Of a stretch of DNA of 64,000 nt, positions 54,365 through 62,964 are shown in pieces. Source of the DNA: JABDII01 sp963815325 (GTDB lineage Bacteria; Gemmatimonadota; Gemmatimonadetes; Gemmatimonadales; GWC2-71-9); NCBI GenBank assembly GCA_963815325.1, contig CAWFGG010000002.1:496001-560000 (forward strand). The letters are read 5' to 3'. The position numbers and the translations under genes were made by a program. Within the stretch, counting starts at the first letter, position 1; each line of letters starts with the position of its first letter. Below the pieces are notes generated by a model. It searched no databases. It saw only the letters and a program-made list of their open reading frames with translations, and was not told the DNA's origin.

Positions 54365-54415
54365 AAGATCCTCCCTCGGCATGTGTTGCTGCCTACCACC
54401 CCGCGCTCCTACCAC

Positions 54416-55651
54416 CTACTCCCTGCCCTCCATCATCACCCGCCAGATCTTCTGATCCCGGTCCGAGGCGATGTAGAGCGACCCGTCCGGACCCATCGCA
54501 ACGCCCGATGCGCGAAGACTGGTCGGCCCGGCGGCCCCGGTGGCGAAGGTGGAGTATTCACCCGTGGGTCGGCCGTTCGCAAACGGAATGTACACCACCC
54601 GGTATCCGGCTTGTGGCAAGGGCGCCCGGTTCCATGAACCGTGGAACGCAAGGAAGGCACCGCCCTGGTACTCGGAACCCAACGCGGGCATGGAGTTGAA
54701 GGCCAGGGCCATCGGGGCCCAATGGGCCGGAAAGCCGATGATCGGGTCTTTCATTTCTGCGCACCGGCCCACCGCTCGTCCATCGCCGCCATACTCGGGG
54801 GCCTGGACTTTGGCGTTGGCCTGTGGGTCGTAGTAACAGTAGGGCCAACCGTAGTCGTCGCCTTTGGCGGCGACGCCAAACTCTTCGGCGGGAAGTTCCG
54901 CATTCTGTTCGGCGGTGAACCCCCAGCTAGCGCTCAATTGATCGCGGCCGTGTGATGCAAAGTAGAGTTGACCCGTCGAGGGATGTACCGCCAGCGCCAT
55001 CGGGTTTCGCAACCCGGTGGTCCAACGCTCCCCATCCGACGGACTCTGATTGAGTGTACCTGGATCGAACCGCCAGATGCCCGCGCGCTCCTCGAGTTCC
55101 GTGCAGGGAAGTCGTCCCGGTGACCGTGCGCTCCGATCCTGTGCCTGGCAGCTGTTGCTCCTCGACCCGAAGTCAACGAACAGCGCGCCGTCCAGCCCGA
55201 ACACGATAGTCTTGGCTGCGTGCCCACCGGTTGGGAGGCCCGTGATAACCGTCTCGGGTGGGTCCGCGGGCACGAGGGCGGCGTCCTCTAACCGGTAGCG
55301 CACGATCCGGTCGTTCGGCGCAAAGTAGAGGTAGTCGCCGTGGAGCGCCACGCCCGTTCCCGAGGCGCGCCCGATTGGACGGAGCATATCCGCCTTGCCA
55401 TCACCGTCGGTGTCGCGAAGGGCCAAGAGGCCACCTCCGCCACGGCCACCAACGCCAGCGTAGATGTCGCCATTGTCCGCCACCACGATGTGTCGCACGG
55501 AGCCCAGCCGCTCGCCCACCAGGAGAGCGCAGTAGCCGGCGGGAAGCACCAAGCCCGCGTTGTCTGGATCGCACACCGGACGTGCTTGAGCCAGCACCGC
55601 TGGGCTCGGGACCATCACGAGGGCGAGGATCGTAACGAGAAGACGAGACAT
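54416..55651 (-). CDS. Secreted PQQ-dependent-type sugar (glucose/sorbosone) dehydrogenase
   Basis: 411 residues from the ATG at 55651, with signal peptide LVTILALVMVPSPAVLAQA; an in-frame ATG at 55681 is possible. It is a six-bladed beta-propeller of the GSDH family: VRHIVVADNGDIYAGVGG, DTDGDGKAD, GLRNPMALAVHPSTGQLYFASHGRD, GDDYGWPYCYYD and FLAFHGSWNR. Two Cys pairs suggest disulfides. Such proteins oxidise sugars or related aldoses in the periplasm; PQQ binding is by family only. It is upstream of and probably co-transcribed with the UGA-containing peroxiredoxin. Confidence 0.85.
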   Translation of the reverse strand: MSRLLVTILALVMVPSPAVLAQARPVCDPDNAGLVLPAGYCALLVGERLGSVRHIVVADNGDIYAGVGGRGGGGLLALRDTDGDGKADMLRPIGRASGTGVALHGDYLYFAPNDRIVRYRLEDAALVPADPPETVITGLPTGGHAAKTIVFGLDGALFVDFGSRSNSCQAQDRSARSPGRLPCTELEERAGIWRFDPGTLNQSPSDGERWTTGLRNPMALAVHPSTGQLYFASHGRDQLSASWGFTAEQNAELPAEEFGVAAKGDDYGWPYCYYDPQANAKVQAPEYGGDGRAVGRCAEMKDPIIGFPAHWAPMALAFNSMPALGSEYQGGAFLAFHGSWNRAPLPQAGYRVVYIPFANGRPTGEYSTFATGAAGPTSLRASGVAMGPDGSLYIASDRDQKIWRVMMEGRE

Positions 55652-55767
55652 GGAGGCTCCCACCGAGAAACTCTGAGTCATGGAATAGTAGGTGTGGGCC
55701 CGCAGGTTTGCATCTCTTCGTCGCATGTTGCTACCGCACCGAGCGCGGGAGTCCTATCTTCCCGCCC

Positions 55768-57447
55768 ATGACCAAACATCAGTACATCTTTACGATGGTC
55801 GACCTCCGGAAGGTCGTGCCGCCCAAGCGTGAGATCCTCAAGGGGATCAACTTGGCCTTCTTCCCAGGCGCCAAGATCGGCGTTCTGGGGGCGAACGGCG
55901 CGGGCAAGAGTTCCCTGCTCCGCATCATGGCGGGCGTGGACCAGGACTTCATTGGCGAGGCCCGCCCGGCACCAGACATTCGGATCGGGTTCTTGCCGCA
56001 GGAACCCGAACTCGATGCGACGAAGACCGTCCGCGAAAACGTCGAGCAGGCCGTGGCGTCGACCAGGGCCCTGTTGACGGAGTACGAGGCGATCAGCGCC
56101 CAGTTTGCGGAGCCGATGTCGGACGACGAAATGACGGCACTGCTCGAGCAGCAGGGCGAGCTCCAGACCCATATCGAAGCGGTCGGCGCCTGGGACCTCG
56201 ACCGGAAGATCGACATCGCGATGGACGCCCTCCGGTTGCCGCCGGGCGAGGCCCAGGTCACTAATCTTTCCGGCGGCGAGAAGCGGCGCGTGGCCCTCTG
56301 CCGCGTGCTGCTCGAGCAGCCGGATCTGCTGCTGTTGGATGAGCCCACCAATCATCTCGACGCCGAGTCGGTTGCCTGGCTCGAGCGCCACCTGGCCGAG
56401 TTTCCGGGCACGGTGGTGGCCGTGACCCACGACCGGTACTTCCTGGACAACGTGGCCGGCTGGATTCTCGAACTCGACCGCGGGGCCGGGATTCCCTGGA
56501 AGGGGAACTACTCCTCCTGGCTCGACCAGAAGCGCCGGCGTCTCGCGGTGGAGGAGAAACAGGCCTCGGCACGGCAGCGCACCCTGGAGCGCGAGCTCGA
56601 ATGGATCCACATGGCACCGCAGGCGCGGCGCGCCAAGTCGAAGGCCCGTATCTCCGCCTACGAGTCCCTCTTGGCCGAGGGCCAGCAGGAGCAGGAAGGC
56701 AAGGCCGAGATCCTGATCCCAACGCCCGAGCGATTGGGTGACCAAGTCGTGGTTGCAGAGGGCTTGCGGAAGGGCTACGGCGACACGCTGTTGATCGATG
56801 ACTTGAGTTTTGCCTTGCCGCCCGGCGGCATTGTGGGCGTGATCGGTCCGAATGGCGCGGGGAAGACGACGCTCTTTCGGATGATCGTGGGTGCGGAAGC
56901 GCCGGACGGCGGAGCGCTCACCGTCGGCTCGACCGTAGCGATTGCCTACGTCGACCAATCCCGCGAAGCCCTCGAGCCGGACCACACCGTCTACCAGGAG
57001 ATCTCGGGCGGCGTGGATGAGCTCGAGTTTGGTAAGCGGACCGTCAACGCGCGGGCCTATGCCGCGGGATTCAATTTCCGCGGCGCGGACCAGCAGAAGC
57101 GCGTCGGCGATCTGTCGGGCGGCGAACGGAACCGGCTTCACCTGGCGAAGCTGCTCAAGAGCGGGGGCAATCTGTTGCTGTTGGACGAGCCGACCAACGA
57201 TCTCGACGTCGACACTCTCCGCGCCTTGGAAGATGCGCTGCTCCGCTTTGCCGGCTGTGCGGTTGTCATCAGCCACGATCGCTGGTTTCTCGACCGGGTC
57301 GCGACTCACATCCTTGCCTTCGAAGGCAATAGCGAGGTGATCTGGTTCGAGGGCAATTATCAGGATTACGCCGCCGACTACAAACGGCGAAAGGGTGCGG
57401 ACGTCGACCAACCTCATCGAATCAAGTACAAGAAGCTGGTGCACTAA
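55768..57447 (+). CDS. ettA: Energy-dependent translational throttle protein EttA (ABC-F ATPase)
   Basis: 559 residues from the ATG at 55768, the EttA length. The start MTKHQYIFTMVDLRKVVPPKREILKGI is diagnostic. Two ATPase domains: GANGAGKSSLL with LSGGEKRRVALCRVLLEQPDLLLLDEPTNHLD, and GPNGAGKTTLFRM with LSGGERNRLHLAKLLKSGGNLLLLDEPTNDLD. The linker between them is the P-site tRNA interaction motif (WLDQKRRRLAVEEKQASARQ). It gates translation elongation by ATP level. It is divergent from the sugar dehydrogenase gene. Confidence 0.96.
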   Translation: MTKHQYIFTMVDLRKVVPPKREILKGINLAFFPGAKIGVLGANGAGKSSLLRIMAGVDQDFIGEARPAPDIRIGFLPQEPELDATKTVRENVEQAVASTRALLTEYEAISAQFAEPMSDDEMTALLEQQGELQTHIEAVGAWDLDRKIDIAMDALRLPPGEAQVTNLSGGEKRRVALCRVLLEQPDLLLLDEPTNHLDAESVAWLERHLAEFPGTVVAVTHDRYFLDNVAGWILELDRGAGIPWKGNYSSWLDQKRRRLAVEEKQASARQRTLERELEWIHMAPQARRAKSKARISAYESLLAEGQQEQEGKAEILIPTPERLGDQVVVAEGLRKGYGDTLLIDDLSFALPPGGIVGVIGPNGAGKTTLFRMIVGAEAPDGGALTVGSTVAIAYVDQSREALEPDHTVYQEISGGVDELEFGKRTVNARAYAAGFNFRGADQQKRVGDLSGGERNRLHLAKLLKSGGNLLLLDEPTNDLDVDTLRALEDALLRFAGCAVVISHDRWFLDRVATHILAFEGNSEVIWFEGNYQDYAADYKRRKGADVDQPHRIKYKKLVH

Positions 57448-57474
57448 ACCGCCAGGTTTCTCCGGCAGGCAGTG

Positions 57475-58557
57475 TCAGCGCTCTCCTAAGATCGGGATCT
57501 CAAACGGCGCCTGGACCATGATCCGGTAGGAATATTCCCAGTTCGTTCCTGAAATGGCGTTGCTCGTATCGTTATCGATCTTGTGGAACCGCAGCTCCAC
57601 TCGAAAATGCACGGCCTCATCGATCGTCATCCGGCGGACGAAGCCGATCTCGGTATAGCGCCGTTTGGAGCGGTAGAAGGTCGGATCGAACCCGACTGAG
57701 TTGTAGTTGTTGTCGCCTTCCTCCGACAAGAAATCACGGCCCCACCAGAGAACGGTGAAGAACTCCCCCAAGGCGGGGGTGACTGAAGCCCGCACATAGG
57801 TCCCATGACCATTGTCGGGCCGACCGGGCGGCGGGTCAGTCGCGAAGATCCCGCTGCTCCACAGCCGAAAGAGCGCGAGACTTCCCTCCCGGACAACGGG
57901 GAGTGCAGCAGTGAGCCGAAGCCCGGGCCCTCCCGCAAAATTGTTGGTGACCGGGACGCCGGCGCTGAACAGCTGGCCGCCGCGATGCTTGCCGTGCCCT
58001 TGGTACTCGAGCGCCAAGAATGGGAGCGGCCGCACACGAAGCACCAACCCGTAGTCGAAGATCTCCCGACTCTCTCCGGTGTTGAGCACCTGCCAGTTGA
58101 TGAACGCCTCGGCGTCTACGTGCTCCCGCCGCTCGACCCATTGCAGGCCATACTCGACCGGCCGGGTGATCTCGAGCGTCGTGACCTGAAGCGGCTCCAG
58201 AAACCCGTGCCGGTTCGCGGTCTCCAGGGTGCCCAGCACGCCGAGCGAGTGATCGGTGCGATAGCGGAAGGACAGGAGCGGCTTCACAGGATCGAGGAAC
58301 TCATCACTGCCGCTCCGCTGATCGCCGAATACCCCCGCAAGCACCTCGGTGTGGTCGCTGGTTTTGAACCGGAGGAAACTCTGGAATTGTCCGCCGAGAA
58401 GTGTCTCCCCCTCACGGAATGGAGTGAAGAACTCCGTGTTGTCGCCGTAGAACGTGAATTCGTTCCGCCATACGAGCCGTTGAGCCGCCAAGCACGGGGC
58501 GGTCAGGAGAACGATGGCCGACACGAGCACGAGGGCGCGGCAAATGGTTCTGATCAT
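57475..58557 (-). CDS. Secreted hypothetical protein, probable outer-membrane beta-barrel
   Basis: 360 residues from the ATG at 58557; the frame continues upstream but is antisense to the deacylase. A signal peptide is clear (ALVLVSAIVLLTAPCLAAQ). The mature part is a run of alternating strands rich in aromatic residues (FTFYGDNTEFFTPFREGETLLGG, VLAGVFGDQR, YLL-free), consistent with a 12-16 strand barrel, ending in a strand with FEIPILGER rather than a terminal Phe. No family was recognised. It starts eight bases after the ArgE-type gene, so it may be co-transcribed. Confidence 0.6.
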   Translation of the reverse strand: MIRTICRALVLVSAIVLLTAPCLAAQRLVWRNEFTFYGDNTEFFTPFREGETLLGGQFQSFLRFKTSDHTEVLAGVFGDQRSGSDEFLDPVKPLLSFRYRTDHSLGVLGTLETANRHGFLEPLQVTTLEITRPVEYGLQWVERREHVDAEAFINWQVLNTGESREIFDYGLVLRVRPLPFLALEYQGHGKHRGGQLFSAGVPVTNNFAGGPGLRLTAALPVVREGSLALFRLWSSGIFATDPPPGRPDNGHGTYVRASVTPALGEFFTVLWWGRDFLSEEGDNNYNSVGFDPTFYRSKRRYTEIGFVRRMTIDEAVHFRVELRFHKIDNDTSNAISGTNWEYSYRIMVQAPFEIPILGER

Positions 58558-58564
58558 TCCGAGC

Positions 58565-59728
58565 TCACCGGCCCCCGCGGCAGAACTGGTGAATGAGGCG
58601 GTCCAGGATCCCCGAAGCGGCAATGAACTCCCGCACGGGGAGGGATTCATTTGGCTTGTGGGCCACGGCGATGTCACCCGGCCCGAACACCACGCACTCG
58701 AGCCCCGCATGCTGCAACCAGCCGGCATCGGTGGCGTACGACACGCCGTCGGGGCCGTTGCCCTGTGCCAGCCGTTGTACCGCTTGGAAGATCTCGGCCT
58801 GGGCGTCGAGCAGCAGTGCCGGGCTCTCACTGGTGCACTCGAGTGCAAACGGCGTGGCGCCCGATGCCTCCGACAGGACGTGCTCGAGCCGGTTTCGAAT
58901 CGTGGAGAGGTCTGTTCCGGGCAGGACGCGGACGTCGAACGCGATCGCACACCGGTCCGGCACGACATTCACCGCCACCCCTCCGGCAATCCGGCCAATG
59001 TTGAGGGTGAGGTGCGGCACCTCCGGAAAATGCCGCCCGGCGTCGGGCCGCTCGTCCCGCAAGTGCTCGCCGAGTGCGGCCAGCGCCACGATTGCGCGGC
59101 CGGCCGGTTCGATCGCGTTGGTGCCCAGATGCGGGTAGCCACTGTGCGCGCTCGTGCCGCGGAACTCGAGCCGGAACTCCAGGTGCCCCTTGTGAATCCG
59201 CACCGCGCTGAGCGAGGTGGGCTCGCCGACAATGGCGTGCCTCGGCAGGCTGGAGCGATCATGCCAGGATTGGACGAAGTGCTTGGCGCCGACCGTCCCG
59301 ACCTCTTCGTCATAGGTCAGCAACAAGGCCAGCGGATGGCGAAGCTCCGCGCGCGCCGCCTGGGCGGCACGATTGATGGCGAGCGCCAGGAATCCCTTCA
59401 TGTCGCAGGCCCCGCGCGCCACATAGGCGTCCCCGCGCTCGGATAGGCGGAACGGGTCCGTGTCCCACTCCGTCGGGTCGGCCGGGACGACATCCATGTG
59501 GCCGGAGAGTACGAGGCCGTCGCGCCGCTCGGGGTCCGTCTCGGGACCCACGAAGACCAGGACATTGACCTTCTCCCCATCGGGCGACGGCACGCGGTGG
59601 ACCCGGATGCCTGGCCGGGCCAGATAGTCACAAATGAAATCGGCGATCGGCAGGTTGCTGTTCCGGCTCGTGGAATCGAATCCCACCAGTCGGGCCAGCA
59701 GTTGCTCGTCGGTCAGGAGGGCGGTCAC
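58565..59728 (-). CDS. M20-family deacylase, acetylornithine deacetylase (ArgE) type
   Basis: 387 residues from the GTG at 59728. The M20 metal motifs are LSGHMDVVPADPTEWDTDPF (first His and bridging Asp), LLLTYDEEVGTVGAKHF (catalytic Glu pair) and GEPTSLSAVRIHKGHLEF; the dimer domain follows with GTSAHSGYPHLGTNAIE. The final His is in FGPGDIAVAHKPNE. It fits ArgE, which frees ornithine from N-acetylornithine, though other N-acyl-amino-acid hydrolases look alike. It is divergent from aguB. Confidence 0.83.
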   Translation of the reverse strand: MTALLTDEQLLARLVGFDSTSRNSNLPIADFICDYLARPGIRVHRVPSPDGEKVNVLVFVGPETDPERRDGLVLSGHMDVVPADPTEWDTDPFRLSERGDAYVARGACDMKGFLALAINRAAQAARAELRHPLALLLTYDEEVGTVGAKHFVQSWHDRSSLPRHAIVGEPTSLSAVRIHKGHLEFRLEFRGTSAHSGYPHLGTNAIEPAGRAIVALAALGEHLRDERPDAGRHFPEVPHLTLNIGRIAGGVAVNVVPDRCAIAFDVRVLPGTDLSTIRNRLEHVLSEASGATPFALECTSESPALLLDAQAEIFQAVQRLAQGNGPDGVSYATDAGWLQHAGLECVVFGPGDIAVAHKPNESLPVREFIAASGILDRLIHQFCRGGR

Positions 59729-59792
59729 GGGGTGAAGTCTGCCGGTGAATACGCGGTGCGACAAGGGGGACGGGCGTGTTATACTTGCCGCC

Positions 59793-60680
59793 ATGTCGAC
59801 GACGTCGCCGGGCACGGTCTCGCTGGGACTGGTCCAAATGCACTGTTTGCCCGATCCCGAGGTCAACCTCGTGGCGGGCATCGAGCGGATACGCCTCGCG
59901 GCCGAACGGGGCGGGCAGGTCATCTGCCTCCAGGAGCTCTTCAAGTCCCAGTATTTCTGCCAGACGGCGGATCATCGGCACTTTGCCCTGGCGGAGCCGA
60001 TTCCGGGCCCCTCGACCGAGGCGCTCACGCCCCTCGCCCGAGAACTCGGCGTCGTCATCGTGGCGTCGCTGTTCGAGAAGCGCGCCGAGGGCGTCTACCA
60101 CAACACCGCTGTGGTGATCGACGCCGACGGTCGGCTCGTCGGCAAGTACCGGAAGATGCACATTCCCGACGACCCGAGGTACTACGAGAAGTTCTATTTC
60201 GCACCGGGCGACCTCGGCTTTCGGAGCTGGGACACGCGCTTCGGCCGGATCGGCGTCTTGGTTTGCTGGGACCAGTGGTATCCCGAGGCGGCCCGACTCA
60301 CGGCGCTCAGCGGGGCGCAGATCCTGTTCTATCCCACGGCAATTGGCTGGCTCCCCGAGGAAAAGGCGGCCGTCGGCGCCGCGCAGCAGTCGGCCTGGGA
60401 GACCATGCAACGAGCCCACGCGATCGCCAACGGCGTGTACGTCGCCGCGGTCAACCGCGTTGGTCACGAAGGCAGCAGCGAGGGTGGGATCGAGTTCTGG
60501 GGCGGGAGTTTCGTCAGCGATCCCTACGGCAGCGTGCTCCAGCGGGCCGGGCACGAGGAAGAGGTCATGATCGTCCCTTGTGCGCTGAGCGCGGTCGAGA
60601 CAGCGCGGACCCACTGGCCATTCCTCAGGGATCGCCGAATCGACGCCTACCAGGGCCTCACCGAGCGGTATCTGGATTGA
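59793..60680 (+). CDS. aguB: N-carbamoylputrescine amidase
   Basis: 295 residues from the ATG at 59793. It is a nitrilase-superfamily enzyme: catalytic Glu in ICLQELFKSQYF, Lys in VGKYRKMHIPDDP and Cys in VLVCWDQWYPEAARL. The motif PTAIGWLPEEKAAVG is typical of AguB. It releases putrescine from N-carbamoylputrescine. The stop overlaps the TTG start of aguA, and speA at 22 kb supplies the agmatine. Confidence 0.95.
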   Translation: MSTTSPGTVSLGLVQMHCLPDPEVNLVAGIERIRLAAERGGQVICLQELFKSQYFCQTADHRHFALAEPIPGPSTEALTPLARELGVVIVASLFEKRAEGVYHNTAVVIDADGRLVGKYRKMHIPDDPRYYEKFYFAPGDLGFRSWDTRFGRIGVLVCWDQWYPEAARLTALSGAQILFYPTAIGWLPEEKAAVGAAQQSAWETMQRAHAIANGVYVAAVNRVGHEGSSEGGIEFWGGSFVSDPYGSVLQRAGHEEEVMIVPCALSAVETARTHWPFLRDRRIDAYQGLTERYLD

Positions 60681-61720
60681 CCCTACCGGCCCAACTCGGC
60701 TACCGCATGCCGGCGGAATGGGCGCCGCACCGAGGCACTTGGCTGAGCTGGCCGCACCGGGAGTCCTCCTGGCCGGGGAATTTCGAGACGATTCCGCACA
60801 TCTTCGCCGCCATGGTTCGGGCCTTGGAACCGGGCGAGGAAGTGCACATCAATGTCACCGGTCCAGAGATGGAATCCGACGCGCGCCGCCTGCTCGACGA
60901 TCTCGAAGTCCCGGCCCACCGGGTCCGCTTCTATCATCATCCGACCAACGACGCCTGGTGCCGGGATCACGGACCGGTGTTCATCCAGCGGACGGAGGGC
61001 GACCACGTCGACGAAGCCATCGTCGATTGGGGGTACAACTCCTGGGGTAACAAGTACCCTCCGTTCGATCTCGATGACGCGATCCCCACTCGGATCGGAC
61101 AGACGCTGGGCGTTCGCGTTTTTCATCCGGGTATCGTGCTCGAGGGCGGCTCCATCGACGTGAACGGCGCCGGGAGCCTGCTCACCACCGAGGCGTGCCT
61201 TCTGAACCCGAACCGCAATCCGGACCTCTCACGAACGCAGGTTGAGCAGCACCTGCGTGACTATCTCGGCGTGACCAACATTCTCTGGCTCGGCGACGGG
61301 ATCGTGGGCGACGATACCGATGGGCACGTGGACGACATCGCGCGATTCGTCGGCCCGAGCACCATCGTCGCGGCAGTCGAGGAGGATCCGGAGGACGAGA
61401 ACTTCGACCCCCTTCAGGATAACCTCCGCCGTATTCGGGCAATGACGGATCAGGACGGGCAACCGTTTCGGATCGTTCCTTTACCGATGCCGCCGCCACT
61501 CTTCTACCAGGGAGAGCGGTTGCCTGCCAGCTACGCCAATTTCTACATCGGGAATGAGGTGGTGTTGGTGCCGGGATACGATACGGCCCGCGATGCCGCG
61601 GCCGGTGCCGTGCTCCAGTCGGTCTTTCCGCGGCGGCGCATGACGTTCATTGACAGCCGGGACCTCGTCTGGGGACTCGGCAGCTTCCATTGCGTGACCC
61701 AGCAATGGCCCGCGCGCTAG
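60677..61720 (+). CDS. aguA: Agmatine deiminase
   Basis: 347 residues if started at the TTG at 60677, which overlaps the aguB stop (TTGA); an ATG at 60707 is the alternative. It is a guanidino-group-modifying fold: MPAEWAPHRGTWLSWPHRESSWPG, NDAWCRDHGPVFI, EGGSIDVNGAGSLLTTEACLLN, DDTDGHVDDIARF and the catalytic Cys in GSFHCVTQQ near the C-terminus. It turns agmatine into N-carbamoylputrescine for AguB. The stop is part of a CTAG shared with the opposing aminotransferase gene. Confidence 0.95.
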   Translation: MTLPAQLGYRMPAEWAPHRGTWLSWPHRESSWPGNFETIPHIFAAMVRALEPGEEVHINVTGPEMESDARRLLDDLEVPAHRVRFYHHPTNDAWCRDHGPVFIQRTEGDHVDEAIVDWGYNSWGNKYPPFDLDDAIPTRIGQTLGVRVFHPGIVLEGGSIDVNGAGSLLTTEACLLNPNRNPDLSRTQVEQHLRDYLGVTNILWLGDGIVGDDTDGHVDDIARFVGPSTIVAAVEEDPEDENFDPLQDNLRRIRAMTDQDGQPFRIVPLPMPPPLFYQGERLPASYANFYIGNEVVLVPGYDTARDAAAGAVLQSVFPRRRMTFIDSRDLVWGLGSFHCVTQQWPAR

Positions 61721-62886
61721 GTCGGGGACGCGGTCGCGACTGCCTCCCGCAACACTTCGAGCAGCACCGCCATATCGCTGGCATCGTTGTAGACGTGGGG
61801 AGCAATACGGACGGCATCACCTCGCACCGACACGGATAGTGCCCGTAAGGCCAGCAGTGCTTGGAGGTCGGTGCGGCCTACCCCAGCCGGCATCCGCAGG
61901 CCGAAAAGGTGCGGCGCCTGCCAGTCGTCATCTTCCACTCCATATCCGAGTCGGCGAACCTCGTCCTTGAAGTCCGCGCTAAGCTGACGGCAGTACTGCT
62001 CGATCTCACCCACGCCCCACGCCGCAATCTGTGTCAGCGCCGCCAAGAGCATGGGCATGAGAATGAAATTGCTTCCCTCCCCTACATCGTAGCGAATCGC
62101 TCCGGGGCGGTACTTATCGCGGTAGCGCACCAACCCACCGAAGTCGTCACTTTCCGGGCGGGACATCCAGGTCTCTTCAACGGGAATGCCCCGTTCATAC
62201 CGCTCGCCGTAGTACGCCAGGCCGATCGAGTACGGGCCCAGGAGCCACTTGTAGCCGGCACAGACCAGCGCGTCGGGACGCACGCGTTCAATGTCGAACG
62301 GCATCGCTCCGATCGACTGCGTGCCGTCGAGCACCACGGCGGCGCCAACGTCACGGGCCCGCGCGGCAATCTGCTCGACATCGAACCGGGTGCCGTCGGT
62401 CCAGTGCACCGGCGCGAGCGCCACCACTCGGGTGGAGCGGCTGATCGATTCGAGGAGACGGGTGGTCCATGCCTCGCCCCGGACCGTCCCGTCCGGGGGT
62501 TCCACCGTGCGCAGCTTGGCCCCAGTCGTCGCTGCCAACCGGCGCCAGGCGTACACGTTCGACGGGAACTGCTGATGGGCGATGACGATGTTCTGACGCG
62601 GGCCGATCCGTGTGTTCTTCGCCACGGTCGCCATGCCATAGGAAACCGAGGGAATGACCGCGATTCGGTGCGGGTCCCCGGCGTTGATCAGGCGAGCAAA
62701 GAGCTTGCGAACTCGCTGCACGTCTTCAAAGAACGCCGCCGGGGTGACCGAGGACGGGTCGCGTTTGCGGCGAATCCCCGCAATGCCGGCCTCCTCCACT
62801 GCCTTGAGCAGTGGGGACATATAGGCACAATTGAGGTAATGGAGATTCGGCGGCAGCGAGAAGAGGTGTCTCTGACACGTCAGCAT
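61717..62886 (-). CDS. Class V aminotransferase-fold PLP enzyme (cysteine desulfurase-like)
   Basis: 389 residues from the ATG at 62886. The fold is aminotransferase class V: LHYLNCAYMSPLLKAVEEAG, PSVSYGMATVAKN, DGTQSIGAMPFDIERV (PLP-ring Asp and Gln) and the PLP Lys in CAGYKWLLGPYSIGLAYYG. There is no clear active-site Cys loop as in NifS/IscS, so it may be an isopenicillin-epimerase-like or kynureninase-like enzyme. The substrate is not assigned. It lies downstream of hutI on the same strand, but the 78-base gap and function do not prove an operon. Confidence 0.8.
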   Translation of the reverse strand: MLTCQRHLFSLPPNLHYLNCAYMSPLLKAVEEAGIAGIRRKRDPSSVTPAAFFEDVQRVRKLFARLINAGDPHRIAVIPSVSYGMATVAKNTRIGPRQNIVIAHQQFPSNVYAWRRLAATTGAKLRTVEPPDGTVRGEAWTTRLLESISRSTRVVALAPVHWTDGTRFDVEQIAARARDVGAAVVLDGTQSIGAMPFDIERVRPDALVCAGYKWLLGPYSIGLAYYGERYERGIPVEETWMSRPESDDFGGLVRYRDKYRPGAIRYDVGEGSNFILMPMLLAALTQIAAWGVGEIEQYCRQLSADFKDEVRRLGYGVEDDDWQAPHLFGLRMPAGVGRTDLQALLALRALSVSVRGDAVRIAPHVYNDASDMAVLLEVLREAVATASPT

Positions 62887-62964
62887 ACGTGAGCCTTCGC
62901 AAGTGGGTGACTGCGCCCTCGGCACGTTCCGCTCACACGCCGTGCCACTGCCAGCCGGTGTGCG

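Noticed and set aside
55678..57444. Minus-strand open frame of 588 codons opposite ettA
   Set aside because: It is a mirror of the ABC-F gene; its product has no domain pattern.
59498..60676. Long upstream extension of the aguA frame
   Set aside because: It runs antisense to the deacylase gene and through aguB in another frame; real AguA homology starts at about 60677.
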